Counted from the first letter of the stretch, positions 23,755 to 32,542 are shown. The stretch: DNA of 32,849 nucleotides from Erysipelotrichaceae bacterium (GCA_015058845.1 SVBO01000011.1:1-32849), one strand, 5' to 3'. Made by a program: numbers and translations. Notes: generated by a model from the sequence alone, not told the origin.

Positions 23755-24639
23755 ATGGAAATCAAGAACTTGATCAGTTTCTTACATGTTGCGGAATTAA
23801 ATAGCTTTACGAAAGCAGCCCAAAGACTAGGCTATTCTCAATCTACGATCTCTTTCCAGATCAAACAATTAGAAGATGAATTAGATTGTTTATTATTCGA
23901 ACGCATCAATCATACGATCACACTGACTACCAAGGGGAAAGAGTTATTTAGCTATGCCCAAAGGGTAACTGCCTTAACTGCAGAATTTAAACAGAATCTA
24001 GGAGAAGACCAGGATCTAAGAGCGGATATTCATGTTGTGCTACCCGATTCGATCTGTGAGATCTTGATGCAGGATTATGGAGAGTTCCATAAGAGATTTC
24101 CACACATATCCTTGAAGTTCACGACAGCCGATACAGAGGAAATGTTTCGGATCTTGAATCATAATGAAGCGGATGTTGTATTAACATTAGACCAACATAC
24201 CTATCAGAAAGAATTCTCGATCATTCAAGAGAAAAGGATCGATATGCACTTTGTGACAAGTAGTGCTTTTCCCTTAGCGAAACATAAGGATCTTCATGTG
24301 GAAGAGTTAGTAGACTATCCATTTGTATTAACGGAAAAGGGGATGGGGTATCGTAAGGTATTCGATGAGCTACTTGCTAAAAGATCCATCGAGCTCCAAC
24401 CGATCTTAGAACTATCTCGTACCGATCTGATCACGAAGATCATTGAGGAAACACAAAGTATCTCTTTCTTACCAGATTTCGTAACTCAAGATATGGTGAA
24501 GGAAGGAAAGCTAGTGTATCTAGATGTGAAGGATTTTGAGGTAGAGATCTGGAAACAATTGATCCATCATAAGAATAAATGGATCTCTAGACCATTACGG
24601 GAGTTCTTAGAGTATATTATCGAGAAGGAGTTTAAGTAG
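23755..24639 (+). CDS. LysR-family regulator of the beta-eliminating lyase
   Basis: A 294-residue regulator. The N-terminal winged helix-turn-helix is canonical: LNSFTKAAQRLGYSQSTISF (about 15-34), then QIKQLEDELDCLLFER. The remaining 200 residues form the periplasmic-binding-protein-like ligand domain with two lobes (DIHVVLPDSI..., ADVVLTLDQHT, FVLTEKGMGYR). ATG 23755 follows GAGGT. Divergence from the lyase and the T-N11-A dyad between them imply control of that gene, with an amino acid related to the lyase substrate as the likely inducer. No clear terminator follows; the prepilin peptidase has its own promoter right after the stop. Confidence 0.92.
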   Translation: MEIKNLISFLHVAELNSFTKAAQRLGYSQSTISFQIKQLEDELDCLLFERINHTITLTTKGKELFSYAQRVTALTAEFKQNLGEDQDLRADIHVVLPDSICEILMQDYGEFHKRFPHISLKFTTADTEEMFRILNHNEADVVLTLDQHTYQKEFSIIQEKRIDMHFVTSSAFPLAKHKDLHVEELVDYPFVLTEKGMGYRKVFDELLAKRSIELQPILELSRTDLITKIIEETQSISFLPDFVTQDMVKEGKLVYLDVKDFEVEIWKQLIHHKNKWISRPLREFLEYIIEKEFK

Positions 24640-24641
24640 TA

Positions 24642-24670
24642 TTGACAAGTAATGGATGAATGTATACAAT
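24642..24670 (+). promoter_or_regulatory. Promoter of the prepilin peptidase gene
   Basis: TTGACA (24642-24647), 17-base spacer, TACAAT (24665-24670), two bases after the LysR stop codon. The leader is about 60 bases. Confidence 0.65.
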
Positions 24671-24737
24671 ATGTGTACTAATATAGACGTAGTATTCCTA
24701 TTATAGAAATATATTGAATATTCTGATAGGAGGTACT

Positions 24738-25448
24738 ATGTCTTTTTTGTTATTTGTGTATGTGTTTGTAGTAGGATGTTGTGTAGGAAGTTTCTTGAAT
24801 GTATTGATCTATCGTTTGCCATTAGATCTAGAGGTAGTGATACAAAGATCTCATTGTCCGTATTGTAAGCATGAGTTAGCTTGGAGGGAAATGATCCCTA
24901 TAGTAAGTTATCTTAGATTACAGGGGAAATGTTCTGTGTGTCATGAGAAGCTCTCTCTTAGATATCCTGTGATAGAGGGTGTATGTGGGATTCTAGCTGT
25001 AGCTATGTTGTATGATAAGGGGTGTACTCTAGAGGCTGTAATAAGCTTTCTGGCAGGTGTTATTTTACTGGGGATCAGTTGTATAGACTATGTGCATATG
25101 ATCATTCCGGATAGTTTAAATGGGGGTATAGCAGTGCTTGGTGTATTACATCATGTATTAGTACTAAGGGGTATAGTGGTTAGTGATCTGGTTGTAGGTG
25201 TTTGTGTTGTGTTATTCATGATAGGGATGAATTATATAGTAGAGGATGCTTTTGGGGGTGGGGATATTAAGTTGATCATGGCTGCTTCTTTGTTGATTGG
25301 AAATAGGATGGGAATGGCTATATGTGTTGCTTCTACTATGGCTTGTGTGTATGCGAGTTATTTGTGGTATAGAGGGAAGATAGATAGTAGGAGTCATATT
25401 CCTTTTGGGCCTTTCTTAGCGTTTGGGATATGGGTGTGTATGATGTAG
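24738..25448 (+). CDS. Type IV prepilin peptidase (PilD/ComC type)
   Basis: A 236-residue membrane aspartyl protease that cuts the leader of type IV pilin-like proteins and usually methylates the new N-terminus. The cytoplasmic N-terminal loop has CPYC (Cys40, Cys43) and CSVC (Cys65, Cys68), the zinc-binding tetracysteine of bifunctional members. The catalytic aspartates are Asp117 (SCIDYVHMIIPD) and Asp176 (FGGGDIKLI). About seven or eight transmembrane helices follow the first one. I choose ATG 24738 because AGGAGGT (24728-24734) lies right before it; ATG 24714 lacks a site. No pilin or assembly-ATPase genes are in the window, so whether it serves competence pili or another system is open. 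Confidence 0.92.
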   Translation: MSFLLFVYVFVVGCCVGSFLNVLIYRLPLDLEVVIQRSHCPYCKHELAWREMIPIVSYLRLQGKCSVCHEKLSLRYPVIEGVCGILAVAMLYDKGCTLEAVISFLAGVILLGISCIDYVHMIIPDSLNGGIAVLGVLHHVLVLRGIVVSDLVVGVCVVLFMIGMNYIVEDAFGGGDIKLIMAASLLIGNRMGMAICVASTMACVYASYLWYRGKIDSRSHIPFGPFLAFGIWVCMM

Positions 25449-25457
25449 AGGGGAATA

Positions 25458-25485
25458 GAAAGGAGCGAATGAACGCTCCTTTTGA
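25458..25485. terminator. Bidirectional terminator between prepilin peptidase and lipoprotein genes
   Basis: Arms AGGAGCG (25461-25467) and CGCTCCT (25474-25480) with 6-base loop; TTT follows on the plus strand, TTTCTATT on the minus strand. Confidence 0.8.
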
Positions 25486-25489
25486 ATCT

Positions 25490-26758
25490 TTATTCTATAA
25501 TATATTCACATTTTTCTAAATAATCAACGTATAGAAAATTCATTAGTTCTTCTGCCGTCGGCAGATCTCTGTCATCCCAATATCCTTCAATGACATTATA
25601 TTCAGCATCTTCGGCAACGATATAATAGGTATTGATATCTATTGTGTATACTTCGTTATCAATAACCCTTAAAATTAACGGATAAAACTTTTTAGAATAA
25701 ACTTCTTTATTTTTATCATCTAAAGCTAAATAGTACAAATCTTTATGAAGTTCGACAACATTTCCTTCTACTCTATTTTCTGATCGTCCATCAGTATAAT
25801 CATAGAAGCCAAAAGAAAATTTACCATCTTCTATAATCACTTCTGTATATCGGTAATCATATTGTTGACATTTGTATACTCCATCTTTTAAAGGTTCTGA
25901 CTCAATAGTGGGTGTAATGGTAATTAATGGTTCTTCTTCGTCTACTTTTGTATAAACTTCTGAATTTGAGACTATTTCCGCATTTCCAAATGCAAGTCGA
26001 ACTTTTGAAATGTCTGTTTCTACCACGATTTGGAACATGCCCTGTTGATAAGTAACTGCTTGCCCTACTGGATAAATGAAGAACCCAACACCCTCCCCAC
26101 TAGGGTTATATACATTAGTGCGATATAATCCTCTATTATAAAACACTTCACCCAATGAATTAGAAGAAGAATCAGATAGTCCGTTTGCATTTAAATAAAA
26201 GGAGTCACCATTTGGTTTCTTATATTCCCCCACAATATCAGAAAAATCACCATCTATAATAGCATCGTGATATGAAGGCAAACCTTCAATAGTATCACTG
26301 ATCTTTGTGTATATTTCATATGAACCTTCGGGATCATCGTAGCCAGTCCAAGTGCGCAATTTAGAAGTGTCTGTTTCTATAATCTTATCATTACTCAATA
26401 CTTCCACACCGACTGGGTAAATGCGAGTTGACTGATTATAGAGGCGTTCTACACTATAGACACCTTTTGAATACGAAACTTTTCCGGCATGCCCGATATT
26501 ATATTGTCTGCCCTCAGAATTAATGTATATTTTCACTCCTTGAGAATTCTCATATGTACCAGCAATAGCAGAGAAATCCCCACTCATTAATTCCTCATGA
26601 TACTCAGGCATAGGAATATCTACCACAGGAGTAGTAACTGGCGTCGTTGTAGTCACCACAGTTTCACTAGTACTGGATGTACCAGTATTCCCACCACCTT
26701 GATGTGTACAACCTACACATAGAAACACACATATACATATAGTCAAGAATCTCTTCAT
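25490..26758 (-). CDS. Lipoprotein with two internal repeats, unknown function
   Basis: A 422-residue secreted protein. Residues 1-17 are a short signal peptide (MKRFLTICICVFLCVGC) with Cys17 as the probable lipid-modified residue; Cys14 at the -3 position is unusual, since Leu is normal there. A Thr/Ser-rich linker (20-45) follows, typical of surface lipoproteins. Two related modules of about 110 residues begin with PEYHEELMSGDFSAIAGTY and PSYHDAIIDGDFSDIVGEY and each contains an 'IYPVG' and an 'ETD[IT]SK[LV]R' segment; a third, less similar beta-rich part ends the protein. This 'GDFS.I.G.Y' layout resembles DUF6287-type domains. The start is ATG 26758, with AAGGAGAT inside the end of the LD-carboxypeptidase gene, one base after that gene's stop, so both are co-transcribed. 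A cell-wall-related role is plausible but not shown. Confidence 0.75.
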   Translation of the reverse strand: MKRFLTICICVFLCVGCTHQGGGNTGTSSTSETVVTTTTPVTTPVVDIPMPEYHEELMSGDFSAIAGTYENSQGVKIYINSEGRQYNIGHAGKVSYSKGVYSVERLYNQSTRIYPVGVEVLSNDKIIETDTSKLRTWTGYDDPEGSYEIYTKISDTIEGLPSYHDAIIDGDFSDIVGEYKKPNGDSFYLNANGLSDSSSNSLGEVFYNRGLYRTNVYNPSGEGVGFFIYPVGQAVTYQQGMFQIVVETDISKVRLAFGNAEIVSNSEVYTKVDEEEPLITITPTIESEPLKDGVYKCQQYDYRYTEVIIEDGKFSFGFYDYTDGRSENRVEGNVVELHKDLYYLALDDKNKEVYSKKFYPLILRVIDNEVYTIDINTYYIVAEDAEYNVIEGYWDDRDLPTAEELMNFLYVDYLEKCEYIIE

Positions 26759-26759
26759 A

Positions 26760-27773
26760 CTATATCTCCTTAAACTCAATATAACTCTCCCCATTCCCAT
26801 TCACCACATGAGCCATAGACCCATTCAAAATAGGCACAGTAGGAGCCACATGACCTACATCAAAATCCATGATCACAGGAACATCAAGCACACCCAAGAT
26901 CTCCTCTACAGCCTTCACATGAGAATACTCCATCACATCACTAGGATTATTCGGTCTACCAATAATGAACCCCTTCGCATACTTAAACCAACCAGCCTCA
27001 CGTAATTGCCATAAAGCACGCATAGCTCCAAATGGATTTAGGTCACAAGCTTCTAAATACCAAATAATACCATCATCCTTATATCTCTCTACAAACTCCA
27101 CAGTCTTATCAAACCTAGTACCACAGATCCCCACAAGCACATCTAAACAACCACCCATGATACGACCACTTAACTCTACTCTCTCTTCCCCATGAAGATT
27201 CTTCCATTCATTCTCAAACTCTAGATTATAAGGACTATACGGATACTCATGCTTCAGATCATTCCACTGAACCATTGGAAAAGACTCATGTCTCATCTTC
27301 TTACCCAACATAAACTCATAAGAATACTGTAAACAATCATCCCACTTATCTACTCCAAAGTCCATCAAATGGATCCCGTAGATACTAGCTATATCACACA
27401 ATACAGTAAGAGCATAACAAATAGTTGTATTATCAGAATATCCCATAAAACACTTAGGAGTACTGCTTAACTTCTCAATATCCAAATAAGGAAGTACCTG
27501 TAATTCCTTCTCTCCTCCTGCTACAGAACAAATGAAGTCAACATCCTGATCCATCCACATCTCCATGAACTCCTTCGCTCTCACGTCTGCAGGAGCACTC
27601 TCTCCATTCTCGATCACATGTACATGAGGTACCTTCTTGAAACTATACCCCAATTCTCTAAAATACTCCTCAGCTCTCTCCTGTCTCAAACCATAAGGAA
27701 CACCACAAGCTCCAAAACTAGGAGCCACAAGCCCGATCATATCTCTTTCCCTTAAAAACTTAGGATAACGCAT
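26760..27773 (-). CDS. LD-carboxypeptidase family (S66) serine peptidase
   Basis: A 337-residue peptidase of the MccF/LdcA family, which cleaves the L,D-bond of peptidoglycan tetrapeptides or microcin-like amides. The catalytic Ser-Glu-His triad is visible: Ser113 in GYSDNT, Glu241 in WYLEACD, and His308 in VGHVAP. The N-terminal GLVAPSF motif is also typical. Length is normal. I begin at ATG 27773, preceded by GAGGTG; the frame remains open further upstream without a good site and crosses the promoter. It is the first gene of a two-gene unit with the lipoprotein. Confidence 0.88.
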   Translation of the reverse strand: MRYPKFLRERDMIGLVAPSFGACGVPYGLRQERAEEYFRELGYSFKKVPHVHVIENGESAPADVRAKEFMEMWMDQDVDFICSVAGGEKELQVLPYLDIEKLSSTPKCFMGYSDNTTICYALTVLCDIASIYGIHLMDFGVDKWDDCLQYSYEFMLGKKMRHESFPMVQWNDLKHEYPYSPYNLEFENEWKNLHGEERVELSGRIMGGCLDVLVGICGTRFDKTVEFVERYKDDGIIWYLEACDLNPFGAMRALWQLREAGWFKYAKGFIIGRPNNPSDVMEYSHVKAVEEILGVLDVPVIMDFDVGHVAPTVPILNGSMAHVVNGNGESYIEFKEI

Positions 27774-27792
27774 ACTATCACCTCTTAGTATC

Positions 27793-27821
27793 ATTCTAAC
27801 AGAAATAGCCAAGTCATACAA
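27793..27821 (-). promoter_or_regulatory. Promoter of the LD-carboxypeptidase/lipoprotein operon
   Basis: On the minus strand TTGTAT (27816-27821), 17-base spacer ending in TGT, TAGAAT (27793-27798). Confidence 0.65.
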
Positions 27822-27836
27822 TAATTCATAGAAATG

Positions 27837-27845
27837 TGATATACT
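27837..27845 (+). promoter_or_regulatory. Extended -10 promoter of the phosphodiesterase gene
   Basis: TGATATACT with -10 TATACT at 27840-27845, 30 bases before the start codon. It diverges from the LD-carboxypeptidase promoter. Confidence 0.5.
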
Positions 27846-27874
27846 AAGCATATACTACAAAAGAGGTGTTGCAA

Positions 27875-28420
27875 ATGAAATGTCTATTACTATCTGATAT
27901 CCATGGAGATATCATGAACTTACAGAAAGTATTAGCCTATTACCAAGAATATAACTGCGATAAGATCTTGATCATGGGAGATGAATTATACCATGGACCA
28001 CGTAAAGGGATCCCAGAGAACTATGATCCAGTAGCCGTAGCGAATCTATTAAATGAATATAAAGACGTGATCACAGCGTGTCGAGGGAATTGTGATGCGG
28101 AAGTGGATCAAATGTTACTACAATATCCTATGATGGAAGACTTTGAATTGGTAGAAGTCAATGGTCATAGATGTTTACTAACACATGGACATGTATTCAA
28201 TGAAGATAGACTTCCAAGACTTCCCTTCTCTATCTATCTAAGTGGACATACCCATGTACCTGTATTAGAGAAAAGAGATAATGGTATCATCTATTGTAAC
28301 CCAGGCTCTATTACTTTCCCTAAGAGTGAAGTAGGAAGTTCTTTCGGGATCATGGATGATAATGGTATCTATCTATATACTATAGAGGGTAACAAATTTA
28401 AGGAGTTGTTGTTTGAATGA
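27875..28420 (+). CDS. YfcE/MJ0936-family metallophosphoesterase
   Basis: A 181-residue calcineurin-like phosphodiesterase. The five blocks are present: SDIHGD (Asp8, His10), GDELYHG (Asp36), RGNCD, THGH, and SGHTHVP. These bind two divalent metals. The E. coli relative YfcE acts on bis-pNPP and other phosphodiesters; its natural substrate is unknown. ATG 27875 has GAGGTG upstream; the TTG at 27866 lies in the ribosome binding site region. The gene ends four bases after the start of the DUF2974 gene (ATGA overlap), so both proteins are made together. Confidence 0.88.
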   Translation: MKCLLLSDIHGDIMNLQKVLAYYQEYNCDKILIMGDELYHGPRKGIPENYDPVAVANLLNEYKDVITACRGNCDAEVDQMLLQYPMMEDFELVEVNGHRCLLTHGHVFNEDRLPRLPFSIYLSGHTHVPVLEKRDNGIIYCNPGSITFPKSEVGSSFGIMDDNGIYLYTIEGNKFKELLFE

Positions 28421-29541
28421 ACACTATATTAGAGTATCTAGATTGGAGAGGAGATCTTAACTTTATAAGCAGTCCTTTCAATGAAGTAGATAACGTATTA
28501 TTAACTCAATTATCGTATATAGACTTTGAGGGGATCGTACCTTCTAGTAAAGAAGGCAAGTCTATCTCATTACCTAAAGCTAGTAAAGCATACTTTGAAA
28601 AGCATGACAGAAAGACACTAGAGAAAGCTAAGTCATTAGCTAGAGCATGTCCATTCACAATGGAGAGAATGGCTCAAACAGAACGCTTCAAAACCATTCG
28701 ATTATCACACTATGAAGCCCATATCAACGAAGAAACACACACCCAATTCTCTGCAATGCATATCCATCTACCAGATGGTACCACATACATTTGCTTTAGA
28801 GGCACAGATGATACACTTACAGGTTGGAGAGAAGACTTCAATATGTTGTATCAATTTCCGATCGAAGCACAACGCTTAGCTGTAGAATATCTAAACAATA
28901 CAGTATCTCCCTATAGTTATCGCAGAATAAGACTAGGAGGCCATTCTAAAGGAGGTAACCTAGCGATCTATGCAGGGGTATTATGTAGACCTAATATCAA
29001 ACGCAAGATCATTCATATCTTTAATAATGATGGACCAGGCTTCTGGGAGAAGTTCGTGAATACAAAGGAATATCAGGAAATGATCCCTAAGATCATCTCC
29101 ATAGCACCTCAAGGATCGATCTTTGGAATGTTATTCGAACATAAAGAAGAATTCCGGATCGTGAAGAGTAAGCAAGTAAGTCTGCTACAACATGATGCCA
29201 TCAATTGGGGCGTACTGGGAAATCATTTAGACTATGCAGATAAGTTTACGGATGATGGTAAGGTATTACACGATGCGATCGATCAATGGATGGAGAGACA
29301 TGATGAAGCACAACGTAAGAAGGCTGTAGAAGCGTTGTTTGGGCTATTAGAAGCCACAAATGCCAAGAATATCTTTGAACTATTGAATGTGAATATGAAG
29401 TCTGCCCAAAGTGTATATCAAACGTTCAAAGAACTAGATAAAGAAACGAAACAAGTATTATTAAGTGTGTTTGGTGTTATTAGTGGGGAATATAACAAGA
29501 CTATTACAAATCATGTTAAGAAATGGATCGAGAACCTATAA
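28417..29541 (+). CDS. DUF2974 (Mbeg1-like) alpha/beta-hydrolase
   Basis: A 374-residue lipase-class-3-like hydrolase. The nucleophile elbow is GHSKGG (Ser177), preceded by the oxyanion-region sequence FRGTDDT (128-134), which is the hallmark of the DUF2974/Mbeg1-like family. A catalytic Asp likely lies in FNNDGPGF, and the His may be in the GNHLDY region. The family's substrate is unknown; lipids are the usual suspects from its fold. The gene overlaps the phosphodiesterase by ATGA and has AAGGAG upstream within it. The C-terminal 90 residues are helical and charged. The stop is inside the stem of the terminator. Confidence 0.88.
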   Translation: MNTILEYLDWRGDLNFISSPFNEVDNVLLTQLSYIDFEGIVPSSKEGKSISLPKASKAYFEKHDRKTLEKAKSLARACPFTMERMAQTERFKTIRLSHYEAHINEETHTQFSAMHIHLPDGTTYICFRGTDDTLTGWREDFNMLYQFPIEAQRLAVEYLNNTVSPYSYRRIRLGGHSKGGNLAIYAGVLCRPNIKRKIIHIFNNDGPGFWEKFVNTKEYQEMIPKIISIAPQGSIFGMLFEHKEEFRIVKSKQVSLLQHDAINWGVLGNHLDYADKFTDDGKVLHDAIDQWMERHDEAQRKKAVEALFGLLEATNAKNIFELLNVNMKSAQSVYQTFKELDKETKQVLLSVFGVISGEYNKTITNHVKKWIENL

Positions 29542-29566
29542 AACGCTGATGAACAGCGTTTTATTT
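29539..29566 (+). terminator. Terminator overlapping the DUF2974 stop codon
   Basis: Arms TAAAACGCTG (29539-29548) and CAGCGTTTTA (29554-29563), loop ATGAA. The stop TAA is the first three bases of the stem. Confidence 0.85.
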
Positions 29567-29615
29567 ACTTTATATGGATATTTACAAGAACTTTACAACT
29601 TAATATAAAGAAATC

Positions 29616-29645
29616 TTAACACAATTCCCTAAAATTATGTATAAT
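29616..29645 (+). promoter_or_regulatory. Promoter of the trkAH operon
   Basis: TTAACA (29616-29621), 18-base spacer, TATAAT (29640-29645). Confidence 0.65.
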
Positions 29646-29685
29646 GAGAGGGTGGAAATAATAATTAAAGCGAGGTTGATGATTG

Positions 29686-31053
29686 ATGCGTATAATTATT
29701 GTGGGAGATGGAAAGGTAGGATCTATCCTAACTTCTCAATTAGCAAAAGAAGGACATGAAGTAGTCGTGATTGATAAACGCAGCGGTGTTTTAAAGAATG
29801 CTGAAAATCGTGAAGATGTATTAACGATCGTGGGAAATGGAGCAGATCTAAATGTCTTAAAAGAAGCAGGCGCTGGGGAGAGTGATCTGATCATTGCTGT
29901 TACCAATGCCGATGAAGTCAATATATTATGCTGTCTAGTGGCTAAGAAACTAGGCTGTAAACATACGATCGCTCGTGTACGTAATCCAGAATATTCTTCT
30001 CAATTAGTATTTATGAGAGAAGAATTGGGATTAAGTATGTCGATCAATCCAGAATTAGCAGCAGCTCGTGAGATCAAACGCCTAGTAGCCTATCCAAGTG
30101 CCTTAAAGGTAGAATCTTTCTTACGTGGTAGGATCGAATTGATCGAGATCAAACTAACAGAAGGAAACCCATTGATCGGAACTCCATTATCACAGATCCA
30201 TGCTAAGTATAAAGCTAAAGTATTAGTATGCGCGATCAAACGTAATGGAGAGATCCTGATCCCTAAGGGAGATGTAGTATTACAAGAAAAAGATAAGATC
30301 ACGATCACAGGATCTATGTCTGATATGACAGCCTTCTTCCGTAAGATCGGGATCATGCAGAATCGTATTCGTAATGTTATGATCGTGGGTGGCGGAAAGA
30401 TCTCTTACTACCTAGCAGATCGTTTATTAGAAAGTGGTAGTGAGGTAACGATCATTGAACAAAACCATGATCGTTGTTTAGAATTATGTGATATTCTACC
30501 AAAAGCACATGTGATCCATGGAGATGGAGCAGATAGTGAATTGTTGTTAGAAGAGGGTATGGCTGAGATGGATGCTGTGATCTCTTTAACAGGTATGGAT
30601 GAAGAGAACGTCATGATCTCATTATATGCAACACGCAGTGGTGTTAAGAAAGTGATCGCTAAGGTAGACCGTATGCCACATCTAGAGATCTTAGAAGAGA
30701 TCGGTGTAGATACAGTCATCTCTCCTAAAAACATTACTTCCACTCAGATCGTACACTTTGTAAGATCTATGGTATCGCAAGAAAACTCTACTTTACAATC
30801 TTTATATAGAATCGCAGATGATGAGGTAGAAGCATTAGAATTCGTGATCCCAACGAATGCTAAGGGATATTACTTACATAAAGCGATCAAGTTCTTGTCA
30901 TTTAAAGACAATATGTTATTAGCAGCGATCTTCCGTAATAGTGAAGTGATCCTACCACGTGGAGATGATACGATCGAACCTGGAGATCATGTGATCGTGG
31001 TGACAACACATACTGGTTTAAGTAATTTAGAAGATATTTTCGCAGAGGTATAG
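29686..31053 (+). CDS. trkA: Potassium uptake regulatory subunit TrkA
   Basis: A 455-residue cytoplasmic protein that gates the TrkH channel in response to nucleotides. Two complete RCK units can be seen: the first Rossmann fold starts at IIIVGDGKVGS and holds ID in VVVIDKR plus a conserved VGNGAD; the second begins at VMIVGGGKISYYLA with VHGDGAD. Each is followed by an RCK_C part (IELIEIKLTEGNPLIGTPL and VEALEFVIPTNAKGYYLHKAI). The length of about 455 matches the duplicated E. coli-type TrkA. Start ATG 29686 follows GAGG with longer spacing; TTG 29683 and an out-of-frame ATG at 29679 also lie there. trkH begins four bases after the stop. Confidence 0.95.
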   Translation: MRIIIVGDGKVGSILTSQLAKEGHEVVVIDKRSGVLKNAENREDVLTIVGNGADLNVLKEAGAGESDLIIAVTNADEVNILCCLVAKKLGCKHTIARVRNPEYSSQLVFMREELGLSMSINPELAAAREIKRLVAYPSALKVESFLRGRIELIEIKLTEGNPLIGTPLSQIHAKYKAKVLVCAIKRNGEILIPKGDVVLQEKDKITITGSMSDMTAFFRKIGIMQNRIRNVMIVGGGKISYYLADRLLESGSEVTIIEQNHDRCLELCDILPKAHVIHGDGADSELLLEEGMAEMDAVISLTGMDEENVMISLYATRSGVKKVIAKVDRMPHLEILEEIGVDTVISPKNITSTQIVHFVRSMVSQENSTLQSLYRIADDEVEALEFVIPTNAKGYYLHKAIKFLSFKDNMLLAAIFRNSEVILPRGDDTIEPGDHVIVVTTHTGLSNLEDIFAEV

Positions 31054-31056
31054 TGT

Positions 31057-32514
31057 ATGAAGTCGATGAATTACAAAATGGTACGCTATGTCTTAGCGAA
31101 AGTATTGTTACTGGAAGCGGCATTGATGTCATTACCATTATTATGTGCCTTGATCTATAAATCAGAGAGTACAGGTGCCTTTCTATCTACGATCTTCTTT
31201 ACAACATTCTTTGCATTCGTATTTTCAGTCCGTCAGCCAAAGGATACGATGATCCAAGCTAAAGAAGGTTTCGTGATAGTAGCGGCCTCTTGGATCATTA
31301 TGTCGATCTTTGGATGTATGCCCTTTGTGTTCTCGGGAGCTATTCCAAATCCTGTAAATGCGTTCTTTGAGACTGTTTCGGGATTTACTACAACAGGAGC
31401 TAGTATCCTCAGCAATGTAGAAGCACTAGATCACGCTTTATTATTCTGGAGAAGTTTCACTCACTGGATCGGTGGAATGGGGGTATTGGTATTCATTCTA
31501 GCGATCTTACCTTTATCTAAGAAGAATAATATGTATTTAATGAGAGCGGAATCGCCGGGTCCTAGTGTAGGAAAACTAGTACCTAGTATGAAGAAGACGG
31601 CTACTATTCTGTATGCGATCTATTTCGTCATGACTGTGATCGAGATCTTGGTGTTATATTTTTTCTGTGATATGCCAATGTTTGATTCGATCTTGCATTC
31701 ATTTGGTACGGCTGGTACTGGTGGATTTGGGATCAAGAATAGTTCGATTGGATATTATGATAGTGCTGCAGTAGATTATGTTATTGGGACATTTATGTTG
31801 TTATTTGGTATAAACTTCAATGCTTTCTTCTTTATTATGATCGGTAAGATCAAAGATGCCTTTGCGATCGAAGAGGTACGTGCATACTTAGGAATCGTGA
31901 TCGTATCAGTGATCCTGATCGCATGGAATATCTTGCCGCAGTATTCCTCATTCTTAGAAGCCGTTCGATATGCTTATTTCCAAGTAGCATCGATCATTAC
32001 AACAACTGGATATGCGACAACTGATTTTGATCTATGGCCTTCTTTCTCCAAAACGATCATTGTATTATTGATGTTCTGTGGTGCTTGTGCGGGTAGTACA
32101 GGTGGGGGGATCAAGGTGAGCCGTATCATGATCTTGGTGAAGTATCAATTATCTGAGATCAAGAGAATGGTGAATCCACGTCGTGTGCATGTGTTGAAAT
32201 CTGAGGGGAAAGTCGTGGATAGTGATGTGTTGAGTGGTGTGCAAGGATTCTTTGCGGCGTATATGTTTATTTTGTTAGGTTGTACGTTATTGATCTCGTT
32301 GGATGGGTTTGACTTTACAACGAACTTTACGGCCGTCTTGTCTTGTATTAGTAATATTGGGCCTGGGTTAGGTATGGTTGGTCCGACTTGTAACTTCTCG
32401 ATCTATTCGGATCTTTCTACGTTATTGATGAGTTTCGTGATGTTGGCGGGTAGATTAGAGTTGTTCCCGATGTTGATTTTATTCAATCCAGCTTTATATA
32501 AGAAGGGTAATTAG
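31057..32514 (+). CDS. trkH: Potassium transporter TrkH
   Basis: A 485-residue membrane channel-like transporter. The four selectivity-filter loops of the MPM fold are present: FTTTGAS, GTAGTGGFG, ITTTGYATTD and SNIGPGLG, with one glycine at the centre of each. The WIGGMGVLVF and CAGSTGGGIK motifs are also diagnostic. About ten transmembrane helices in four repeats. It follows trkA after three bases, with GAGGT in the end of trkA, so the potassium transporter and its gate are co-expressed. The stop codon is at the foot of the terminator stem. K+ uptake is coupled to H+ or Na+ in family members. Confidence 0.95.
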   Translation: MKSMNYKMVRYVLAKVLLLEAALMSLPLLCALIYKSESTGAFLSTIFFTTFFAFVFSVRQPKDTMIQAKEGFVIVAASWIIMSIFGCMPFVFSGAIPNPVNAFFETVSGFTTTGASILSNVEALDHALLFWRSFTHWIGGMGVLVFILAILPLSKKNNMYLMRAESPGPSVGKLVPSMKKTATILYAIYFVMTVIEILVLYFFCDMPMFDSILHSFGTAGTGGFGIKNSSIGYYDSAAVDYVIGTFMLLFGINFNAFFFIMIGKIKDAFAIEEVRAYLGIVIVSVILIAWNILPQYSSFLEAVRYAYFQVASIITTTGYATTDFDLWPSFSKTIIVLLMFCGACAGSTGGGIKVSRIMILVKYQLSEIKRMVNPRRVHVLKSEGKVVDSDVLSGVQGFFAAYMFILLGCTLLISLDGFDFTTNFTAVLSCISNIGPGLGMVGPTCNFSIYSDLSTLLMSFVMLAGRLELFPMLILFNPALYKKGN

Positions 32515-32542
32515 GATCTGTTTGGATACAGGTCCTTTCTTT
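32513..32542 (+). terminator. Terminator of the trkAH operon
   Basis: Arms AGGATCTGT (32513-32521) and ACAGGTCCT (32528-32536) pair with one wobble, then TTCTTTAT. It includes the last bases of the trkH stop. Confidence 0.75.
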
